From Thioalkalivibrio sp. (lineage in GTDB: Bacteria > Pseudomonadota > Gammaproteobacteria > Ectothiorhodospirales > Ectothiorhodospiraceae), in contig SKNJ01000297.1 of NCBI GenBank assembly GCA_007120575.1, forward strand, positions 1 through 19,569: a stretch of DNA of 19,569 bases, given 5' to 3'. Both the position numbers and the translations under genes were made by a program. Below, piece after piece: positions 16,821 to 19,569 of the stretch. The first letter of the stretch is position 1, and each line of letters starts with the position of its first letter. A model generated the notes under the pieces. That model did not search any database and had not been told where the DNA came from. It saw nothing but the letters and a program-made list of their open reading frames with translations.

Positions 16821-16833
16821 CGCAAGTGGCAAC

Positions 16834-16861
16834 AACCCCGGGGGCTGTGCCCCCGGGGGTT
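16834..16861 (+). terminator. Strong GC hairpin between the YedE gene and the second tusA
   Basis: AACCCCGGGGGC and GCCCCCGGGGGTT pair over 12 bp with one bulged C around a TGT loop, starting 13 bases after the transporter stop. There is no T-tract after it, so complete termination is unlikely. It more plausibly attenuates transcription or protects one mRNA fragment, giving unequal levels of transporter and small relay proteins. Confidence 0.55.
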
Positions 16862-16898
16862 CCCGAACTTTCAAGACAACGTTAAGGAGAGAACACGC

Positions 16899-17150
16899 AT
16901 GGGCGTCAAGTTCGAAAAAGTAGAAGACGGTCAGTACATGCTGGACGTAAAGGGCTACACCTGCCCGCACCCGCAGATGTATACCAAGAAGGCGCTGCAG
17001 AAACTGCAGTCCGGTGACGTGCTCACCCTGGTGTTCGACAACGCCTCTTCCGGCGAATCGGTGATCTCGATGTGCGAGTCCGAGGGCAATGACCTGTTCG
17101 ATCGCGCCGATGATGGCGGCACATTCACCTGGAAGATCCGCAAGGGGTAA
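16899..17150 (+). CDS. TusA-family sulfur carrier protein
   Basis: An 83-residue single-domain TusA-like protein with the CPxP motif as TCPHPQ (Cys22 the expected persulfide carrier), followed by MYTKKALQKL and SGDVLTLVFDNASSGESV, the usual TusA strand and helix. A second Cys (59) lies in the late helix. The start ATG is preceded by AAGGAGA at a good distance. It differs from the first TusA of the cluster in sequence and lacks its N-terminal extension, so the two probably serve different steps. The DsrE-like gene starts five bases after its stop, so they are co-transcribed and likely partners in sulfur transfer. Confidence 0.93.
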   Translation: MGVKFEKVEDGQYMLDVKGYTCPHPQMYTKKALQKLQSGDVLTLVFDNASSGESVISMCESEGNDLFDRADDGGTFTWKIRKG

Positions 17151-17155
17151 GGGCT

Positions 17156-17467
17156 ATGGAGCTGGGAATCTGTGTCGTGGACGACCGCTGTGCCCCGCAC
17201 GCGATCGGCCTGCTGCAGGCCGCGCAAAACCGGGGCTGGGATACGCGGTGCTTTCTGACCGACCGCGGCGTGCATCTGCTCAATGATGCCGACTTCCGTG
17301 CGCTACTGGACTCCGGCAAGGGTCACTTCTCGATCTGCGAGCTGAGCATCGACCGCTATGCGGATGCCGGGGTCTCGGTCGAGGGGCTGGAGGATCGCAT
17401 TGTGGTGGGCGGTCAGTACCAGAACGCCGAACTGGTCCATAACAGCGACCACGTCATTGTCTTTTAG
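17156..17467 (+). CDS. DsrE-like small sulfur-relay protein
   Basis: A 103-residue protein with the alternating strand/helix pattern of the DsrE/DsrF family: starting strand LGICVVDD, helix APHAIGLLQAAQNRG, then FLTDRGVHLL, the Cys-containing ISICELS strand (Cys61), and the ending SDHVIVF strand. The segment after Cys61 and GGQYQNAELVHNSDHV look like DsrE relatives. Four cysteines (6, 12, 32, 61) are available; Cys61 best matches the position of a conserved sulfur-carrying Cys. It is shorter than classic DsrE/TusD (about 130). It follows tusA by five bases, and its stop codon overlaps the ribosome site (AGGAG) of the next gene. Family call is by pattern, moderate certainty. Confidence 0.7.
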   Translation: MELGICVVDDRCAPHAIGLLQAAQNRGWDTRCFLTDRGVHLLNDADFRALLDSGKGHFSICELSIDRYADAGVSVEGLEDRIVVGGQYQNAELVHNSDHVIVF

Positions 17468-17475
17468 GAGATTTC

Positions 17476-17733
17476 ATGAGCGATAACGCGAAACGCATTC
17501 TGGTGGTTGCGCGCGACGACAAGGTCGAAGCGCTGCGCATGGCAACCGGCCTCACCCTCCTCGACGACGAGATCCGGGTGGCGGTCCTGGGCGAGCTGGA
17601 CGAGAACTCCGACGATGTCCAGCTGCAGCTCGAGTCGCTGGACTTTGCGGATGTACCGGTCGAGCGCGTGACCGAAGGCCCCCGGGCAGTGGCCGGGATG
17701 ATGTTGAATTCCGACGCGGTGTTTTTTGTATGA
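17476..17733 (+). CDS. Very small DsrE-superfamily-like protein
   Basis: An 85-residue protein I do not recognise exactly. It begins with a strand (RILVVARDD), then a helix EALRMATGLTLLDD and strand IRVAVLG, a layout often seen at the start of DsrE/F proteins, and ends with a hydrophobic strand (SDAVFFV) as DsrE-type subunits do. It has no Cys, so it could not carry sulfur itself; a structural subunit like DsrF/TusC is possible. ATG 17476 follows TAGGAG, which overlaps the stop of the preceding gene. It overlaps the next gene by four bases. Strongly acidic. Function is inferred from neighbours only. Confidence 0.6.
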   Translation: MSDNAKRILVVARDDKVEALRMATGLTLLDDEIRVAVLGELDENSDDVQLQLESLDFADVPVERVTEGPRAVAGMMLNSDAVFFV

Positions 17734-17945
17734 GCGAATCGAATAGCAAGGTGCTGTTTCTGAAGCTGGCTGGTGCGGACGATGGGTTCGCACAGGAACT
17801 CCTCGCCGGCCTGGACGGGAGCGATGCCACCCACGAGGTGCAGGACCTCTCCGCGGGCGATTACGACGCGGTGCTCGATCGGCTGGGGCCCGGGGTCCTG
17901 CCGGTGGTACTGCGCCCGGCGATACCCGGAGCGGGAGCGGCCTGA
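17730..17945 (+). CDS. Small hypothetical protein in the sulfur-relay operon
   Basis: A 71-residue protein without recognised family. It begins with a polar stretch, then strand VLFLKLAG, helix GFAQELLAGLDG, an acidic middle, and a hydrophobic end LPVVLRPAIPG. No Cys and no signal peptide. It overlaps the preceding gene by ATGA, so it is translated with it. By position it is the third of three consecutive small proteins, as DsrH/TusB follows DsrF/TusC, but similarity to DsrH is not evident. Coding is supported by the overlap and the absence of a better frame; the last residues are GC-driven and less certain. Confidence 0.5.
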   Translation: MSESNSKVLFLKLAGADDGFAQELLAGLDGSDATHEVQDLSAGDYDAVLDRLGPGVLPVVLRPAIPGAGAA

Positions 17946-18023
17946 GGCCGGCGCGGCCCGCCCCGGGATCCCTCGGCGGATGCGATTGCAGTTTGCCGAT
18001 GGGGTCTGGAACGGGTCTTATTT

Positions 18024-18053
18024 TGCAATCACCGTGAATCGTGATGGATTGCA
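18024..18053. promoter_or_regulatory. TGCAATC...GATTGCA dyad, possible activator site
   Basis: TGCAATC (18024-18030) and GATTGCA (18047-18053) are perfect 7-bp inverted arms about 16 bp apart; a further GATTGCA lies at 17984-17990. The group sits 33-100 bp upstream of the sigma-54-type -24 element, where enhancer-binding activators bind. Similar TTGCAAATC and ATTGCA sequences lie upstream of the first sigma-54-type site. Function is inferred. Confidence 0.4.
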
Positions 18054-18085
18054 CAACCCAGTGAAAAATAAAAGAAAAGAAGGTA

Positions 18086-18102
18086 TGGCACGCAGCGTGC
18101 TT
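18086..18102 (+). promoter_or_regulatory. Sigma-54-type (-24/-12) promoter before the rhodanese gene
   Basis: TGGCACGCAGCGTGCTT matches TGGCAC-N5-TTGC with one mismatch and correct GG/GC spacing. It has the same TGGCACG-N5-TGCTT layout as the site at 14832. It is preceded by an A-rich tract (18064-18082). The predicted start leaves about 150 nt of leader. Confidence 0.5.
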
Positions 18103-18260
18103 GCATCCAGGAGTGTCGAGTAGGCACGAGCAGGATCGGTTCGATGGCGAACTCGTCGGTGGACCCGGTTGGGAACCCGCCAGGCACGTAGCGACCGCGC
18201 CGTACACCCCGAAGACCGGGTGCCGGTGCCAAGATCAATAACACAGGAGGGGTTTCGAAA

Positions 18261-19569
18261 ATGCGAAAGGCAACAACTTCACCCAGTTTTGCCCGGGCGT
18301 CGGGCACGGTTACCGCGCTCGCCGCGCTCGGCCTGCTGCTCACCGGTTGTGGCGGCGGCGAGAGCTCCAGCTCGGCCAACCCGGCAGTGCAGACGGTCAA
18401 TTCGCCGGCGCAGATCGCCCGCGAATCCGCGGAAAACTATCATGACAACGTCAATGGCCTGATCACCGGCCAGACCCTGATGCGCTGGATCGACGACTGG
18501 CAGAACAACCGTCCGGATGGCATTGATGGTCGCCTGGTTATCCTGCAGGTCACACAGGGTACCGAAGGTAATGAATACATTACCCCCAAGCCTCAGGAAG
18601 GCGTGCTGACCTACCGAATCGACGATAACCGTCTTACGCAGGTGCGCTCCAATGGCGTGATCGAGACGGTCCAGATGGTTCCGGATGGCCCCAGCGTTGA
18701 CAGTATTCTTAAGGACTACAACCTGGACCCGCGCAATGACATGATCGTTTGGGTGGTGGCCGATGGTGGTTTCGGCAACCTGATGCGCCAGGGCCGCGGC
18801 TGGTACATGATGCGCTACTGGGGTACCCCGCATGACAACCTGGCGCTGCTGAACGGGCTCGCGGTGCACGATGCGGTCATGGATCAGAGCTACCTGGGTA
18901 GTGTCGCGACCTGTGACGAACTTGTCAGTAATGGCAACTGCCTGCCGCGCAATGGCACGGTCTCGGTGAGGGACCTGCCGGAAGACAACATCTCGTTGCA
19001 GGCCACTGTCGAGGATGTGATCCGAGTGGCTGACGGACACGACGACGCCTTTATCTGGGATGCGCGTTCGCAGAACGAGTACACCGCGTGGACGGGTGTC
19101 CGTGATGGCCGCCATCGGGGTATCGACTTCCGCGCTAATGCCTCCATGCAGGGGCATCCCAACGGCGCGGTGGTGCTGCCGTATGCCAACATGCTGATGA
19201 GCGACGGAACCCTGCGCTACAAGCCCAAGGATCAGCTCTGGGCCTACATGAATGGCGAACAGGTCGATGGCGCGATGTTCGAACGCTATGAGGCGGGTTC
19301 GCTGATCCCGGTGGGTCCGGGGAATGCCTATCAGGCCGGTCAGGACAGCATCACCTACTGCGAGACGACCTTCCGCGCGATGATCACGGGCTTCGCCACC
19401 GCGGCGATCCTGGGTCTGCCGAACCGGTTCTACGACGGTGCAATGGTCGAGTGGAACTCGCTGTCCGGCGGTGTCCAGGACAAGTTCGGTTCCTTCATCC
19501 TGCCAGCCGATTCGCCGTGGCGTACTGATCTGCCGATGCGCTCGCATTTCGAGTACAACACCCCGGCGG
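18261..19569 (+). CDS. Exported tandem-rhodanese lipoprotein (3' end outside window)
   Basis: The frame is open to the window end; 436 residues are visible. The signal ends in lipobox LLTGC with Cys30, followed by a Gly/Ser linker, so the protein is lipid-anchored and faces the periplasm or beyond. Two rhodanese-like domains follow (about 55-200 and 245-410). In the first, the place of the active Cys is taken by Asp168 (VVADGGFGN), so it should be inactive. In the second, DARSQNEY (from Asp267) and the active loop YCETTFR (Cys367) are intact, followed by ILGLPN and the FYDGAMVEW end strand. Cys218 and Cys227 in the linker may form a disulfide. This plan matches thiosulfate or mercaptopyruvate sulfurtransferases. 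ATG 18261 has AGGAGG nine bases upstream. It probably supplies or accepts sulfane sulfur outside for the neighbouring transporter and TusA system. Confidence 0.88.
   Translation, partial: MRKATTSPSFARASGTVTALAALGLLLTGCGGGESSSSANPAVQTVNSPAQIARESAENYHDNVNGLITGQTLMRWIDDWQNNRPDGIDGRLVILQVTQGTEGNEYITPKPQEGVLTYRIDDNRLTQVRSNGVIETVQMVPDGPSVDSILKDYNLDPRNDMIVWVVADGGFGNLMRQGRGWYMMRYWGTPHDNLALLNGLAVHDAVMDQSYLGSVATCDELVSNGNCLPRNGTVSVRDLPEDNISLQATVEDVIRVADGHDDAFIWDARSQNEYTAWTGVRDGRHRGIDFRANASMQGHPNGAVVLPYANMLMSDGTLRYKPKDQLWAYMNGEQVDGAMFERYEAGSLIPVGPGNAYQAGQDSITYCETTFRAMITGFATAAILGLPNRFYDGAMVEWNSLSGGVQDKFGSFILPADSPWRTDLPMRSHFEYNTPA

Larger units (their letters stand above)
17946..18260. other. Regulatory gap before the rhodanese lipoprotein gene
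   Basis: A 315-bp stretch with no convincing gene. It begins with a short GGCCG/CGGCC hairpin (17946-17958) without T-tract. Then comes an AT-rich block (about 18018-18085) unusual for this genome, holding the dyad at 18024-18053, and the sigma-54-type site at 18086-18102. From there to the ATG is a leader of about 150 nt, with a small ACCGG/CCGGT stem (18215-18227). The leader did not match any riboswitch class I know. Confidence 0.6.

Noticed and set aside
18103..18260. Riboswitch in the leader of the rhodanese gene
   Set aside because: Short stems exist, but none of the conserved cores of classes I know (TPP, cobalamin, SAM, c-di-GMP, fluoride) is present.
18279..19547. Long minus-strand open frame (422 residues)
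   Set aside because: It is antisense to the rhodanese lipoprotein, which has a signal peptide, a ribosome site and intact catalytic motifs. The antisense frame shows no family features.
1..19569. CRISPR array, tRNA or rRNA gene, transposase or integrase gene
   Set aside because: No regularly spaced repeat series, tRNA-like cloverleaf, rRNA segment or recombinase motif was seen on either strand.

Overview
The window comes from a GC-rich gammaproteobacterium. The sulfur-transfer genes, the GC-rich coding with acidic proteins, and a T2SS operon beside a YeeE/YedE transporter suggest a sulfur-oxidising member of the Ectothiorhodospiraceae, of the Thioalkalivibrio type. That placement is inferred from gene content and protein style only; no rRNA or tRNA gene is present.

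Layout. (1) 3-893: the 3' part of a Bcr/CflA-type MFS efflux gene. (2) 892-1080: a non-coding element with 29-bp inverted termini, followed by a GC-rich gap. (3) 1303-3149: trpD and trpC, overlapping by ATGA. (4) 14551 down to 3171, minus strand: a type II secretion operon in the order gspD-E-F-G-H-I-J-K-L-M-N, ending with a BamD-like TPR lipoprotein. Genes overlap by a few bases or lie very close. No gspC and no prepilin peptidase gene is present. A 165-bp MITE-like palindromic element sits at the gspH/gspI junction. It keeps the gspI frame open, because 165 is divisible by 3. (5) 14552-14948: a divergent regulatory gap with a tandem 14-bp repeat near gspD and a sigma-54-type -24/-12 site facing right. 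(6) 14949-17945, plus strand: a sulfur-relay cluster of a TusA-like protein, a long YeeE/YedE (TsuA-type) transporter, a second TusA, a DsrE-like protein and two very small proteins. (7) 17946-18260: a second regulatory gap with a second, very similar sigma-54-type site and a TGCAATC/GATTGCA dyad. (8) 18261 to the window end: a tandem-rhodanese lipoprotein, incomplete at its 3' end.

How the genes fit together. The T2SS genes encode nearly a whole machine: outer-membrane secretin, ATPase, platform, major and minor pseudopilins and assembly proteins. A co-encoded lipoprotein could be a pilotin. The right-hand cluster looks like an envelope-to-cytoplasm sulfane-sulfur route. An exported rhodanese would handle sulfane sulfur outside, a TsuA-like channel would import it, and TusA and DsrE-like proteins would relay the persulfide inside. 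The combination of two TusA proteins, an enlarged YedE, a trio of miniature DsrEFH-like proteins, and matching sigma-54-like promoters before both transcription units is the most novel content here.
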